Source of the DNA: an uncultured Bacteroidota bacterium
GTDB taxonomy: Bacteria; Bacteroidota; Bacteroidia; Flavobacteriales; Flavobacteriaceae
Reading direction: 5' to 3'
NCBI GenBank assembly: GCA_902546095.1
Contig: CACCIQ010000002.1
Location: forward strand, 49,321 to 113,320
DNA length: 64,000 nt
Every line of letters begins with the position of its first letter. The first letter of the stretch is position 1. The position numbers and the translations under genes were made by a program. A model generated the notes under the pieces. That model did not search any database. It was not told the DNA's origin and saw only the letters and a list, made by a program, of their open reading frames with translations. Positions 8,031 to 17,969 of the stretch are shown here, in pieces.

Positions 8031-9701
8031 ATGGAGCTTAACAAGTACAGCAAAGTAATAACTAAAAAAGGTTCACAACCAGCAGCCCAAGCAATGCTTC
8101 ATGCTATTGGTCTAAAAAAAGGAGATTTTAATAAGCCGTTTATTGGCATAGCAAGTACTGGTTACGAGGGAAATCCTTGTAATATGCATCTCAATCAACT
8201 TTCAATAGAAATTAAAAATAAAATTAACAAAGATGAAGCTGTTCCCTTGATATTTAATACAATCGGAATAAGTGATGGAATTTCAATGGGTACGAATGGT
8301 ATGAAATACTCCCTTCCCTCTAGGGATATAATTGCAGATTCTATAGAATCAGTAGTTAATGGAATGTCATATGATTCATTAATTACTGTTGTTGGATGTG
8401 ATAAGAACATGCCAGGTGCATTAATGGCTATGATAAGATTAAATAGACCTTCAATACTTGTATATGGTGGAACTATTGCGGCAGGTTGTTATAAAGGAAA
8501 AAAATTGGATGTTGTATCAGCTTTTGAAGCATGGGGAGAGAAAGTATCAGGAAAATTATCTAATGAGGATTATGATAAAATTATAAGCAATGCATGTCCG
8601 GGACCGGGGGCATGTGGAGGAATGTATACAGCAAATACGATGTCGTCAGCAATTGAGGCAATGGGAATGGCTCTTCCCTATAATTCCTCTAATCCAGCAA
8701 TTAGTAAAGATAAATTAAATGAAAAAGAATTAATATCTAAATCGATAATTAATCTGATGAAAAAGGACATTAAGCCCAGTGATATAATAACTAAAAAATC
8801 AATTGAAAATGCTGTTCGTTTAATAACTTTGTTGGGTGGATCTACTAATGCCGTTCTACATATTCTTGCTATATGTAAAACTGCAAATATTGATTTTAAT
8901 ATTGATGATTTTCAAAAAATTTCAGATGAAACACCATTCTTAGCTAACTTAAAACCAAGTGGAAAATATCTCATGGAAGATTTACATAATATTGGAGGAA
9001 TTCCATCTGTTATGAAATTCATGCTTGAGAACAAGATGCTTCACAATGATTGCATGACAGTTACTGGAAAAACAATTGAAGAAAATTTAAAAAACGTTAA
9101 ATCCTTAAACTTTAATCAAGATATAATTAGGCCATTAAATAATCCTATTAAATCATCAGGACATATAAGAATTTTATACGGTAACATAGCTTCTGAAGGT
9201 TCAGTGGCAAAAATAACAGGAAAAGAAGGTTTAATTTTTAATGGAAATGCTAAAGTATTTAATTCAGAAAATGAAGCTAATGATGCAATAAAGAATAATC
9301 AAATTTCAAAAGGTGATGTAATTGTAATTAGATATGAAGGGCCGAAAGGTGGTCCTGGGATGCCTGAAATGTTAAAGCCAACATCTGCAATAATGGGTGC
9401 AGGTCTAGGAAATGATGTTGCATTAATTACCGATGGAAGATTTTCAGGAGGTACTCATGGTTTTGTTGTTGGACATATTTCACCCGAGGCAGCAGAAGGT
9501 GGATTAATTTCATTAATTGAAAATGGAGATGAGATAATTATTGATGCTGTTAAAAATGAAATTAATGTTAATGTTTCAAAAGAAAAATTAGATTTAAGAA
9601 AAAAATCATGGAAAAAACCTGATTTAAAATTTAAATCAGGTATTTTGTATAAGTATTCAAAACTTGTTTCAAGTGCGTCAAAAGGATGTGTAACAGATTA
9701 A
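8031..9701 (+). CDS. ilvD: Dihydroxy-acid dehydratase
   Basis: This 556-residue enzyme catalyses the third common step of valine and isoleucine synthesis, dehydrating 2,3-dihydroxy acids to 2-oxo acids. The iron-sulfur cysteines of the IlvD/Edd family are visible at [10 protein letters not shown] (C50), VGCDKNMPG (C123) and [16 protein letters not shown] (C195). The C-terminal [21 protein letters not shown] is also characteristic. The start MELNKYSK is the common flavobacterial N-terminus, so the ATG at 8031 is secure. It is the first gene of ilvD-ilvB-ilvN-ilvC-GAPN, with a 10-base gap to ilvB, and lies directly after a terminator-like hairpin that may control the operon. Confidence 0.97.
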   Translation: MELNKYSKVITKKGSQPAAQAMLHAIGLKKGDFNKPFIGIASTGYEGNPCNMHLNQLSIEIKNKINKDEAVPLIFNTIGISDGISMGTNGMKYSLPSRDIIADSIESVVNGMSYDSLITVVGCDKNMPGALMAMIRLNRPSILVYGGTIAAGCYKGKKLDVVSAFEAWGEKVSGKLSNEDYDKIISNACPGPGACGGMYTANTMSSAIEAMGMALPYNSSNPAISKDKLNEKELISKSIINLMKKDIKPSDIITKKSIENAVRLITLLGGSTNAVLHILAICKTANIDFNIDDFQKISDETPFLANLKPSGKYLMEDLHNIGGIPSVMKFMLENKMLHNDCMTVTGKTIEENLKNVKSLNFNQDIIRPLNNPIKSSGHIRILYGNIASEGSVAKITGKEGLIFNGNAKVFNSENEANDAIKNNQISKGDVIVIRYEGPKGGPGMPEMLKPTSAIMGAGLGNDVALITDGRFSGGTHGFVVGHISPEAAEGGLISLIENGDEIIIDAVKNEINVNVSKEKLDLRKKSWKKPDLKFKSGILYKYSKLVSSASKGCVTD

Positions 9702-9711
9702 TAGTTAAGTT

Positions 9712-11403
9712 GTGAAGAATATTTCAGGGGCAGAGGCGGTAATTCATTGTTTATTGGAAGAAGGAGTTGATATTCTTTTTGGATATCCTGGAGGTGCAAT
9801 CATGCCCGTATATGACGAACTTTACAAATTTGAAAATAAAATTAATCATATTTTGGTTCGTCATGAACAAGGGGCAACACATGCAGCTCAAGGTTACGCA
9901 AGATCGTCTGGCAAGGTGGGTGTAGCAATTGCTACATCTGGTCCTGGAGCAACAAATCTAGTAACAGGAATTGCTGATGCGCAAATTGATTCTACTCCAA
10001 TGGTATGTATTACTGGACAAGTTGCATCATCTTTATTGGGTTCTGATGCATTTCAAGAAACTGATATCATTGGAATATCAACACCAGTGACTAAATGGAA
10101 TTATCAAATAACAAAAGCTTCAGAAATATCAGAGATTTTTGCAAAAGCATTTTATATTGCAAAATCTGGAAGACCTGGTCCAGTTCTCATAGATATTACA
10201 AAAGATGCTCAGTTTGAAATATTAAAAACTTTTGAATATAAAAAGTGTAAAAAAATCAGAAGTTATTGTTCGGTTCCAGCTATGGATAATAAATCTCTTA
10301 AGAATGCAGCTGACATTATAAATAATGCTAAGAAGCCTTTTGTTGTATGGGGACAAGGAGTAATTCTTGGAAATGCTGAAAATGAATTTAAAGCTTTTCT
10401 TGAAAAATCTGGAATACCTGCTGCTTGGACTATTCTTGGTTTGTCTGCACTTCCCACAGATCATCCATTGAACGTAGGAATGGTTGGAATGCATGGAAAT
10501 TATGGCCCAAATAAATTAACTAATGAATGTGATGTTTTAATTGCAATAGGCATGAGATTTGACGATAGGGTTACAGGAAGTTTAAATACGTATGCAAAAC
10601 AAGCAAAGATTATTCATTTTGAAATTGATCCTGCTGAAGTAAATAAAAATGTCAAGGTTGATGTTGCTGTTTTAGGTGATGTCAAAGAAACAATTAAACA
10701 AATTTTACCTTTAATAAAATCAAATAATCATGACAAATGGATTGATGAATTTCATAATTATTATAAAATTGAATATGACAAGGTAATTGATAATGAATAC
10801 AATAAGAAAAAAGGTGGTCTATCAATGGCTGAAGTAATTAAATCAATCAATAATAATACTGAAGGAGAATCCATTTTAGTCACAGATGTAGGTCAGCATC
10901 AAATGGTTGCATGCAGATATACAAAGTTTAAATTAAGTAAGTCAAACATAACTTCGGGTGGACTTGGGACAATGGGCTTTGCATTACCAGCAGCGTTAGG
11001 TGCTAAGATCGGTGACCCAAAAAGAGAAGTTATTGCTGTAATTGGAGATGGTGGCTTTCAAATGACCATTCAAGAGTTAGGAACAATTTTTCAAACCAAA
11101 GCAGCTGTAAAAATTGTTATTTTAAATAATAATTTTTTAGGCATGGTTAGACAGTGGCAACAATTATTTTTTGACAAAAGATATGCATCTACTGAAATGA
11201 TTAATCCTGATTTTGTTGCAATATCCAAAGGATATTTTATTGAATCTAGCAAGGTCTCTCAAAGAAATAAATTAGATAACGAGGTTAAAAAAATGATTAA
11301 TCATGATGGACCTTATTTACTAGAGGTAATGATTGAAAAAGAAGAAAATGTTTTTCCCATGATTCCATCAGGATCATCAGTGTCAGATATTAGGCTCGAA
11401 TAA
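9712..11403 (+). CDS. ilvB: Acetolactate synthase large (catalytic) subunit
   Basis: The 563-residue protein is a thiamine diphosphate enzyme of the acetohydroxyacid synthase family. It has FGYPGGAIMPVYDEL, the cofactor-activating glutamate in VRHEQGATHAAQGYARSSG (Glu52), the central GMHGNYGPN and FDDRVTG segments, and the ThDP-binding GDGGFQMT...NNNFLGMVRQWQ motif near residue 445. It condenses two pyruvates, or pyruvate and 2-oxobutyrate, in valine and isoleucine synthesis and pairs with ilvN. Translation starts at GTG (9712). Its TAA shares a base with the ilvN ATG (TAATG), indicating coupled translation of the two subunits. Confidence 0.96.
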   Translation: MKNISGAEAVIHCLLEEGVDILFGYPGGAIMPVYDELYKFENKINHILVRHEQGATHAAQGYARSSGKVGVAIATSGPGATNLVTGIADAQIDSTPMVCITGQVASSLLGSDAFQETDIIGISTPVTKWNYQITKASEISEIFAKAFYIAKSGRPGPVLIDITKDAQFEILKTFEYKKCKKIRSYCSVPAMDNKSLKNAADIINNAKKPFVVWGQGVILGNAENEFKAFLEKSGIPAAWTILGLSALPTDHPLNVGMVGMHGNYGPNKLTNECDVLIAIGMRFDDRVTGSLNTYAKQAKIIHFEIDPAEVNKNVKVDVAVLGDVKETIKQILPLIKSNNHDKWIDEFHNYYKIEYDKVIDNEYNKKKGGLSMAEVIKSINNNTEGESILVTDVGQHQMVACRYTKFKLSKSNITSGGLGTMGFALPAALGAKIGDPKREVIAVIGDGGFQMTIQELGTIFQTKAAVKIVILNNNFLGMVRQWQQLFFDKRYASTEMINPDFVAISKGYFIESSKVSQRNKLDNEVKKMINHDGPYLLEVMIEKEENVFPMIPSGSSVSDIRLE

Positions 11404-11930
11404 TGAAAAAAAGAAATTATACAATATCAATATATACTGAAAATAATGTAGGATTATTAAACAGGATATCCGCTATATTTCTTAAAAGACATATTAATAT
11501 AAGAAGTGTAACATCATCAGAGTCTGAAATTCCAAATATCTATAGGTTCATAATTGTTGTTAAAGTTGATGGTGAACAAATAATTAAGTTAGTTAAGCAG
11601 ATCGAAAAACAAATTGAAGTTATAGCAGCATTTTATCATACTGATGAAGAAACAATTTATCTTGAAACAGCTCTGTATAAAGTTAATTCTAAATTACTTT
11701 TTGAGGAGAGACAAATTCAAAATATAATTAAAAAAAGCAGAGCTAATATAGTTACTGTAAAGCCAGACTATTTCGTAATTGAAAAAACCGGATGGAGAGA
11801 AGAAACAGATGATTTATACCATAAACTTAAAAAATATGGGTTACTACAATTTGTTAGGTCAGGAAGAATTTCAGTTTCAAAAAGTTCAATGGAAATTTCA
11901 AAACATCTAAAAAATAACGAAAATGAGTAA
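11403..11930 (+). CDS. ilvN: Acetolactate synthase small (regulatory) subunit
   Basis: The protein has 175 residues with an N-terminal ACT domain beginning [20 protein letters not shown] and continuing through [14 protein letters not shown]. This is the pattern of the valine-sensing regulatory subunit of acetohydroxyacid synthase. The remaining part (about 80-165) corresponds to the family's C-terminal domain, with [19 protein letters not shown]. It activates IlvB and confers feedback inhibition by valine. The ATG overlaps the ilvB stop by one base, and its own stop overlaps the ilvC start by eight bases, so the three genes form one translational unit. Confidence 0.95.
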   Translation: MKKRNYTISIYTENNVGLLNRISAIFLKRHINIRSVTSSESEIPNIYRFIIVVKVDGEQIIKLVKQIEKQIEVIAAFYHTDEETIYLETALYKVNSKLLFEERQIQNIIKKSRANIVTVKPDYFVIEKTGWREETDDLYHKLKKYGLLQFVRSGRISVSKSSMEISKHLKNNENE

Positions 11931-13389
11931 TTATTTTAATTCATTATCTGAAAAAGATAAACTAAATCAATTAGGTAAATGCAGGTTCATGAAATCTGAT
12001 GAATTTTCAGATGGGATAAATATTTTAATTGATAAAAAAATTGTGATTATAGGCTGTGGTGCCCAAGGTCTAAATCAGGGTTTAAATATGAGAGATTCTG
12101 GTTTGAATATTTCGTACGTTTTAAGACAATCTTCAATTGACAACAAGAAAGAGTCTTTTAAAAATGCTTCATCTAATAATTTTAATGTTGGAACATTTAA
12201 TGAATTAATACCAGAAGCAGATATTGTAATTAACCTAACACCAGATAAAAATCATAGCCAAGTTGTCAATCAAGCAATGCCATTGATGAAAGAAAATTCT
12301 GTACTTTCTTATTCACATGGATTTAATATTGTTGAAGAAGGAATTAAGATAAGGAAAGATATTACAGTCATTATGGTTGCTCCAAAATGCCCAGGAACCG
12401 AGGTAAGAGAGGAATATTTAAGAGGTTTTGGTGTTCCAACCCTAATAGCTGTTCATCCAGAGAATGATCCCCACGGTGAAGGTCTTGATTATGCAAAAGC
12501 ATATGCTGTGGCAACTGGAGGTCATAAAGCTGGTGTATTAGAATCATCTTTTGTAGCAGAAGTTAAATCAGATTTGATGGGAGAACAAACAATATTGTGT
12601 GGTGTTTTACAATCTGGATCAATTTTATGCTTTAATAAAATGATTGACTTAGGTTACAATAAAGGTTTTGCTGCAAAATTAATTCAATATGGATGGGAAA
12701 CTATTACTGAAGAACTTAAGCATAATGGAATATCAGGAGTTATTAAAAGACTAGATAATGAATCTAGATATTTAGTTTATAAATTGTCAGACGAATTGAA
12801 AGCTATAATGACACCATTATTTGAAACTCATATGAAAAATATTCTGACTGGAAGCTTTTCCCAAGAAATGATGATTGATTGGAAAAATAATGATGAAAAT
12901 CTTCTTAAGTGGAGAGAAGAAACTGGATTAACAAATTTTGAAAAAACATCTGCAAGTGATGAAATTATTGAAAATCAAGATTATTTCAACAAGGGGATAC
13001 TTATGATTTCATTTGTTAAATCAGGTGTAGAGCTTGCCTTTGAGACAATGGTTAATAACGGAATAATAGATGAATCTGCGTATTATGAATCTTTACATGA
13101 ACTCCCATTGATTGCAAATCTTGTTGCAAGGAAAAAATTATATGAAATGAATAGAATCATCTCTGATACTGCTGAATATGGTTGTTACTTATTTAATCAA
13201 TCATGTTTACCTTTATTATCAGATTTTATGACTAAAATTAATAAAAACCATATTGGATCAAATCCTAGTGGTATAGAAATTGATGAAAATTATTTAGCAA
13301 AAAATGACAACAAAACATTTTCTCATGATATTGAAAAAATTGGCTTAACATTAAGGAAAAACATGAGTAATATGAAAAAATTGAAATAA
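11923..13389 (+). CDS. ilvC: Ketol-acid reductoisomerase, class II (long form)
   Basis: At 488 residues this is the long, duplicated-domain class II enzyme, as in enteric bacteria, rather than the 330-residue class I form. The N-terminal Rossmann motif is [13 protein letters not shown] (about 41-53), followed by LRQSSID, which lies where the cofactor phosphate is bound. Later motifs are [14 protein letters not shown] and [22 protein letters not shown]-type residues for magnesium binding. It isomerises and reduces acetohydroxy acids with NADPH in branched-chain amino acid synthesis. It is followed after one base by a GAPN-type dehydrogenase that can supply NADPH. Confidence 0.96.
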   Translation: MSNYFNSLSEKDKLNQLGKCRFMKSDEFSDGINILIDKKIVIIGCGAQGLNQGLNMRDSGLNISYVLRQSSIDNKKESFKNASSNNFNVGTFNELIPEADIVINLTPDKNHSQVVNQAMPLMKENSVLSYSHGFNIVEEGIKIRKDITVIMVAPKCPGTEVREEYLRGFGVPTLIAVHPENDPHGEGLDYAKAYAVATGGHKAGVLESSFVAEVKSDLMGEQTILCGVLQSGSILCFNKMIDLGYNKGFAAKLIQYGWETITEELKHNGISGVIKRLDNESRYLVYKLSDELKAIMTPLFETHMKNILTGSFSQEMMIDWKNNDENLLKWREETGLTNFEKTSASDEIIENQDYFNKGILMISFVKSGVELAFETMVNNGIIDESAYYESLHELPLIANLVARKKLYEMNRIISDTAEYGCYLFNQSCLPLLSDFMTKINKNHIGSNPSGIEIDENYLAKNDNKTFSHDIEKIGLTLRKNMSNMKKLK

Positions 13390-13390
13390 A

Positions 13391-14974
13391 ATGAAAACAA
13401 ATATTCCTGAAAAATTTCAACTTAAACTACCTATTCATCACAATACATTCTTAATTGATGGAAAAATTGGTAATTGGAATGGAGAATTTACTGAGGTAAT
13501 CAGTACACTTTTTTCTAACTCTGAAAATGATAAATATACAATCTTAGGTGATTCTCCAAAGATGGACGAAAAACATGCATTATTAGCTCTTAACGCTGCT
13601 GATAAAGCATATGCTAATGGAACAGGGGAGTGGCCAACAATGAAAGTATATGAGAGAATTAATTGTATGCAAAAATTTGTTGATTTAATGATTTTACAGA
13701 GAGATAAGGTTGTAAAATTATTGATGTGGGAAATTGGGAAAAACCTTAAAGATTCTGAAAAGGAATTTGATAGAACAGTTGAATATATACTTGAAACTAT
13801 CAAAGAGTATAAAAAAATAGACAGAGACGGTGCTAACTTTCAAAATAATTCAGGTGTTAGAGCTCTGATTAGAAGAGGCCCTCTCGGGGTTGTATTATGT
13901 CTTGGACCATATAATTATCCATTAAACGAAACTTTTGCATTACTTATTCCTGCAATAATAATGGGAAATACAGCTATTTTTAAACCTGCTAAACACGGAG
14001 TATTATTAATTGCTCCTTTATTAGAAGCCTTTCAAAAATCATTTCCACCAGGTGTGGTTAATATCATTTTCGGAAGGGGAAGAGAAATTGCATCACCAAT
14101 TATGAAGTCAGGAAAAATAAATGTTTTAGCTCTAATAGGACATAGCTCATCAGCAATTTCATTACAAGATCTTCATCCACAAAAAAATAGATTAAGACTA
14201 GTATTAGGATTAGAAGCAAAAAATCCTGCTATTATATTAGACGATGCTGATCTTGAGCTTTCTGTTGAGGAATGTATTTCAGGATCTCTTTCTTATAATG
14301 GGCAAAGATGCACAGCCATTAAAATCATTTATGTTCATGAAAACATAAAAGATAAGTTTTTAAAGAAGTTTTGTGAAAAAGTTGATTCATTAAAATTAGG
14401 TTTACCTTGGGATAATACACTATTAACTCCTCTTCCTGAACCTAATAAGCCAAAATATATTAGTGATTTAATTGATGATGCAACACAAAAAGGTGCCAAA
14501 ATAATTAATAAAAATGGAGGAAAGAAATTTAAGAATTTTGTATTTCCTGCTGTTTTATATCCAGTGAATGATAAAATGAATGTTTATAAAGATGAACAGT
14601 TTGGACCTGTTATCCCTGTAATTTCATTTAAAGACATTAAAACACCAATAAATTATATGGCAAAATCTAATTATGGACAACAAGTAAGTTTGTTTGGCAA
14701 TTCAGAAGAAAAGCTAGGTCCTATAATAGACTCTCTTGTAAATTTAGTATGTAGAGTTAATCTCAATAGCTCATGTCAACGTGGTCCAGATATATATCCT
14801 TTCACTGGAAGAAAAGATTCTGCTGTTGCAACCCTGAGTGTACATGATGCTTTAAGATCATTTTCAATAAGAACATTTGTTGCTTCAAAAGATAATCCAA
14901 CAAATAAAAATATTTTAAGAAAACTAATTGATAATAAAAAATCGAATTTTATAAGGACAGATTATTATCTCTAA
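13391..14974 (+). CDS. gapN: NADP-dependent non-phosphorylating glyceraldehyde-3-phosphate dehydrogenase (GAPN-type)
   Basis: This 527-residue ALDH superfamily protein matches the flavobacterial GAPN-type group. Visible features are [18 protein letters not shown] (about 171-188), the base in [11 protein letters not shown] (Glu275), the catalytic cysteine in NGQRCTA (Cys307) and [21 protein letters not shown] near the C-terminus. GAPN oxidises glyceraldehyde 3-phosphate directly to 3-phosphoglycerate and makes NADPH without ATP. It sits one base after ilvC, at the end of the ilv operon, where ilvA might be expected. A link to the NADPH needs of IlvC is inference. Its stop codon abuts the dnaN stop with no base between them. 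Confidence 0.86.
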   Translation: MKTNIPEKFQLKLPIHHNTFLIDGKIGNWNGEFTEVISTLFSNSENDKYTILGDSPKMDEKHALLALNAADKAYANGTGEWPTMKVYERINCMQKFVDLMILQRDKVVKLLMWEIGKNLKDSEKEFDRTVEYILETIKEYKKIDRDGANFQNNSGVRALIRRGPLGVVLCLGPYNYPLNETFALLIPAIIMGNTAIFKPAKHGVLLIAPLLEAFQKSFPPGVVNIIFGRGREIASPIMKSGKINVLALIGHSSSAISLQDLHPQKNRLRLVLGLEAKNPAIILDDADLELSVEECISGSLSYNGQRCTAIKIIYVHENIKDKFLKKFCEKVDSLKLGLPWDNTLLTPLPEPNKPKYISDLIDDATQKGAKIINKNGGKKFKNFVFPAVLYPVNDKMNVYKDEQFGPVIPVISFKDIKTPINYMAKSNYGQQVSLFGNSEEKLGPIIDSLVNLVCRVNLNSSCQRGPDIYPFTGRKDSAVATLSVHDALRSFSIRTFVASKDNPTNKNILRKLIDNKKSNFIRTDYYL

Positions 14975-16087
14975 TTAGTTTAGCATAATTGGCATAACTA
15001 GCATTGTAATCTCTTCATTACTATCCTTTTCATGAAGAGGAGATATTAGTCCGGCTCTATTAGGTGAAGATAATTCAATTTGAACTATTTCTGAGGACAG
15101 GTTATTAAGCATTTCAACTATAAATCTAGAATTAAAACCAATAGCAATATCATCACCATTATAATTGCATTCTAACGTTTCCTCAGCCTTATTATTAAAA
15201 TCTAAATCCTCAGCTGATATTTTAAGGAGATTGCCTTTGATTTCAAATTTTACTTGATTGGTTGTCTTACTAGAAAAAATACTTGCTCTTTTAGTTGAGT
15301 TAAGCAACTGTAACCTATCAATTTCTAAAACATTTGGATTTTCTTTTGGAATTACAGCCTCATAGTTAGGAAATTTACCATCGATTAATCTACAGATCAT
15401 TGTAAAGGTTGAAAAACTAAAAATTGCATTAGTATTATTATATAAAACTCTAACGTCTTCTTTTTTATCTGGCAATATTGATTTGAGGATATTTAGAGGT
15501 TTATTAGGAACTATAAACTCTATTGCATTATCAGAGTTGATATCATTTCTTACATATTTTACAAGTTTATGGGCATCAGTTGCTACAAAACATGATTTAT
15601 CGTTTGATACTTGAAAAAAAACACCAGACATTACTGGTCTTAAATCATCATTTCCAGAGGCAAAAATTGTGGAATTTATAACATTCAATAATACTTTAGA
15701 ACTAAATGAAATTTCTTTAGCGTCTTCAATTATCAGAGATTTTGGAAATTCATCACCATCCATATATGATAAAGCATATTTTCCATTATTAGAATTAATT
15801 TCCAATATATTATCATTCATTGAAAATGTTAAAGGTTGATCTGGTAATGATTTTAAAATATCAATTAGCAACTTTGCAGGTACAGCAATTTTGACATTAA
15901 TTGATGATTCAATCAATATCTTAGATGACAATGAAGTCTCAAGATCAGATGAAGTAATTGTGAGGTCACTTTCTTTAATATCAAACAAAAAGTTGTCTAA
16001 TATTGGCAAAGTATTGTTGGTATTTAATATAGATCCTAAAATCTGTAAATTTCTTAATAGTTCTGAGGATGAGATAATAAATTTCAT
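14975..16087 (-). CDS. dnaN: DNA polymerase III beta subunit (sliding clamp)
   Basis: The 370-residue protein has the length of a bacterial beta clamp and a recognisable N-terminus, MKFIISSSELLRNLQILGSIL, followed by NTLPILDNFLF and the DMEGDEFP-like segment (here YMDGDEFPKS). The mid-region DLRPVMSGVFF and the C-terminal VMPIMLN are typical clamp sequence. It tethers polymerase III to DNA as a dimeric ring. It stands apart from dnaA, so it is no marker for an origin here. A near-consensus TATCTTTA box lies just before the ATG. It converges on the GAPN gene with zero spacing. Confidence 0.95.
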   Translation of the reverse strand: MKFIISSSELLRNLQILGSILNTNNTLPILDNFLFDIKESDLTITSSDLETSLSSKILIESSINVKIAVPAKLLIDILKSLPDQPLTFSMNDNILEINSNNGKYALSYMDGDEFPKSLIIEDAKEISFSSKVLLNVINSTIFASGNDDLRPVMSGVFFQVSNDKSCFVATDAHKLVKYVRNDINSDNAIEFIVPNKPLNILKSILPDKKEDVRVLYNNTNAIFSFSTFTMICRLIDGKFPNYEAVIPKENPNVLEIDRLQLLNSTKRASIFSSKTTNQVKFEIKGNLLKISAEDLDFNNKAEETLECNYNGDDIAIGFNSRFIVEMLNNLSSEIVQIELSSPNRAGLISPLHEKDSNEEITMLVMPIMLN

Positions 16088-16141
16088 ATTATTTAAAGAT
16101 ATCGTAAATGAAGAAAAATATAAAATTTATTTATTAACATT

Positions 16142-16963
16142 TTAATCATTAAATAAGATAGAAATAACATCACCATAACCCAGACCAAAAAGTGAACTTG
16201 CTCCTCCGCTAGTTTTTGGATTACTCTTGTAAATTGATAATTCTAAGAAATCTGATGAATTAAAAAGAGCTATTTTTTTTCCATCTTCCTCACGGTACTT
16301 TTTTTCTTTGTTAAAATTAATTGACTCAGAGTAGGAGGAGAATATTTGTTTGAATTTTATGTTTCTAGCATTTATAACAAAACTTCTATTTGCCTGAAAT
16401 TTTTCAAAAAAATCTTTTGTAATATTTGTTATTACATTGCCATAGTTATCAATGTAAATAACATTACATATTAATTCATTATTAGATTTTATGATTGGCT
16501 TAAGCTCTGTTAGCTCTTTAATTTCAAATATTTCGGTTCCAATTACATTTAATTGTCCGCCACGTTGTAAATGTGCTGCAACTTTAACAAAATTATTAAT
16601 GGTATTAGCAGAATGTAAGCCTATGTTAATTTTAAAAATTTTTGATGGTTTAATTGTTGATGATATTAATGAAATTATTCCATTATCAGCACAAATAAAA
16701 AAGTGTTCATCCATTTCTATGACAATATGAGATTGATCGGGTGTTTGTTCAGAATCAATATCAACAATGTGAATTGATCCTCTTGGAAAATTTGAATAAG
16801 CGTTTTTAATTACATATGCAGCCTCAATCAAATTAAAAGGAGATATCTCATGAGATATATCAATGATCTTAGGATTTTCTAATTCAACGTTTAATAATCC
16901 TTTAATTTTTGAAACATGGAAGTCTTTAATTCCAAAATCAGTTGTTAAAGTAATTATTGACAT
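16142..16963 (-). CDS. SAM hydrolase (S-adenosyl-L-methionine hydroxide adenosyltransferase) family, DUF62
   Basis: This 273-residue protein opens with IITLTTDFGIKDFHVSKIKG, followed by IIDISHEISPFNLIEAAYVI and GSIHIVDIDSEQT. That is the pattern of the DUF62 family, related to SAM-dependent fluorinases and chlorinases but using water. FICADNGIISLI and IYIDNYGNVITNI are further family segments. Characterised members cleave SAM to adenosine and methionine; the physiological purpose is unclear. Nothing in the sequence points to a halogenase. It is encoded between dnaN and, divergently, phoH; the 54-base gap to dnaN allows co-transcription. Confidence 0.88.
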   Translation of the reverse strand: MSIITLTTDFGIKDFHVSKIKGLLNVELENPKIIDISHEISPFNLIEAAYVIKNAYSNFPRGSIHIVDIDSEQTPDQSHIVIEMDEHFFICADNGIISLISSTIKPSKIFKINIGLHSANTINNFVKVAAHLQRGGQLNVIGTEIFEIKELTELKPIIKSNNELICNVIYIDNYGNVITNITKDFFEKFQANRSFVINARNIKFKQIFSSYSESINFNKEKKYREEDGKKIALFNSSDFLELSIYKSNPKTSGGASSLFGLGYGDVISILFND

Positions 16964-17024
16964 TTTTTAAGCTTAGGGTAACATTTTAATTTATAAATTT
17001 ACTTAAATAAATTATCATTTTTAT

Positions 17025-17969
17025 TTGGAAAAATTTGAATATTACATCAAGGAACTACATCCTTCTGATTTCTTTGATGCTGAAGTTGATGTATTAAAAA
17101 TTCTAAAGAAGGCATTCACAGACACCAAAATTAGAGCTAAAGCTGATAAGATATTGATTGAGGGGGAAAGCTCTAAAATTTTAAATATTTGTGTCATCTT
17201 AGATTCAATCATATATTTTCTTAAAAATAATGATGAATTAAGCGAGTCCTCTGTTAATGAAATTATTAAGGGAAACGGTGATAAACTACTAAAACCAGAA
17301 AATGGTAGGGTTATACTTTATGGAACAAATAAAAAGAAAATTAAAGCTCACACTCTTAATCAAATAAAAATTCTAGAAGCTTTTGAAAAAAATGATATGG
17401 TATTTGCAATTGGACCAGCTGGAACAGGAAAAACGTATACTGGTGTTGCGGTCGCAGTAAAAGCTTTAAAAAATAAAGATGTTAAAAGAATAATTCTAAC
17501 ACGACCAGCGGTTGAAGCTGGAGAAAATCTTGGATTTTTACCTGGAGATTTAAAAGATAAATTAGATCCCTACATGCAGCCACTTTACGATGCACTCAAG
17601 GATATGATACCAGTACAAAAACTTGATGATTATATAAAAAGAGAAATTATTGAGATTGCACCCCTAGCTTACATGAGAGGGAGAACATTAGATAATGCTT
17701 TTGTAATACTAGATGAAGCACAAAACACTACTCAAAATCAAATGAAAATGTTCCTCACTAGAATGGGGAAAAAAGCGAAGTTTATGATAACTGGGGATAC
17801 TGGTCAGATAGATCTTCCAAAGACTGCAAAATCAGGTTTAAAAGAGGCAAATTTAATTCTGCAATCAATAGAAGGTATAGAAATAATATATTTGGATGGG
17901 AGTGATGTGATTAGGCATAAATTAGTTAGAAACATAATTGATGCATATAACTTAGTAAAATCAAAATAA
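17025..17969 (+). CDS. phoH: PhoH-like ATPase
   Basis: The 314-residue protein carries a P-loop, AIGPAGTGKTYTGVAVA (about 128-144), the RPAVEAGENLGFLPGDL segment and a Walker B-like VILDEAQNTTQNQMKMFLTRMG. This combination is diagnostic for the PhoH/YbeZ family, associated with RNA metabolism and ribosome maturation in other bacteria. The start is TTG, since no in-frame ATG lies near the N-terminus and the start MEKFEYYIKELHPSDFF fits the family. Its stop shares a base with the purC ATG (TAATG). No YbeY gene lies next to it. Confidence 0.93.
   Translation: MEKFEYYIKELHPSDFFDAEVDVLKILKKAFTDTKIRAKADKILIEGESSKILNICVILDSIIYFLKNNDELSESSVNEIIKGNGDKLLKPENGRVILYGTNKKKIKAHTLNQIKILEAFEKNDMVFAIGPAGTGKTYTGVAVAVKALKNKDVKRIILTRPAVEAGENLGFLPGDLKDKLDPYMQPLYDALKDMIPVQKLDDYIKREIIEIAPLAYMRGRTLDNAFVILDEAQNTTQNQMKMFLTRMGKKAKFMITGDTGQIDLPKTAKSGLKEANLILQSIEGIEIIYLDGSDVIRHKLVRNIIDAYNLVKSK

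Noticed and set aside
14975-16087. dnaN as a sign of a replication origin
   Set aside because: There is no dnaA, no AT-rich non-coding region and no visible cluster of DnaA boxes; in this group dnaN often lies far from the origin.
16142-16963. DUF62 protein as a fluorinase or chlorinase
   Set aside because: The sequence follows the SAM hydrolase group and there is no halogen-metabolism neighbour.
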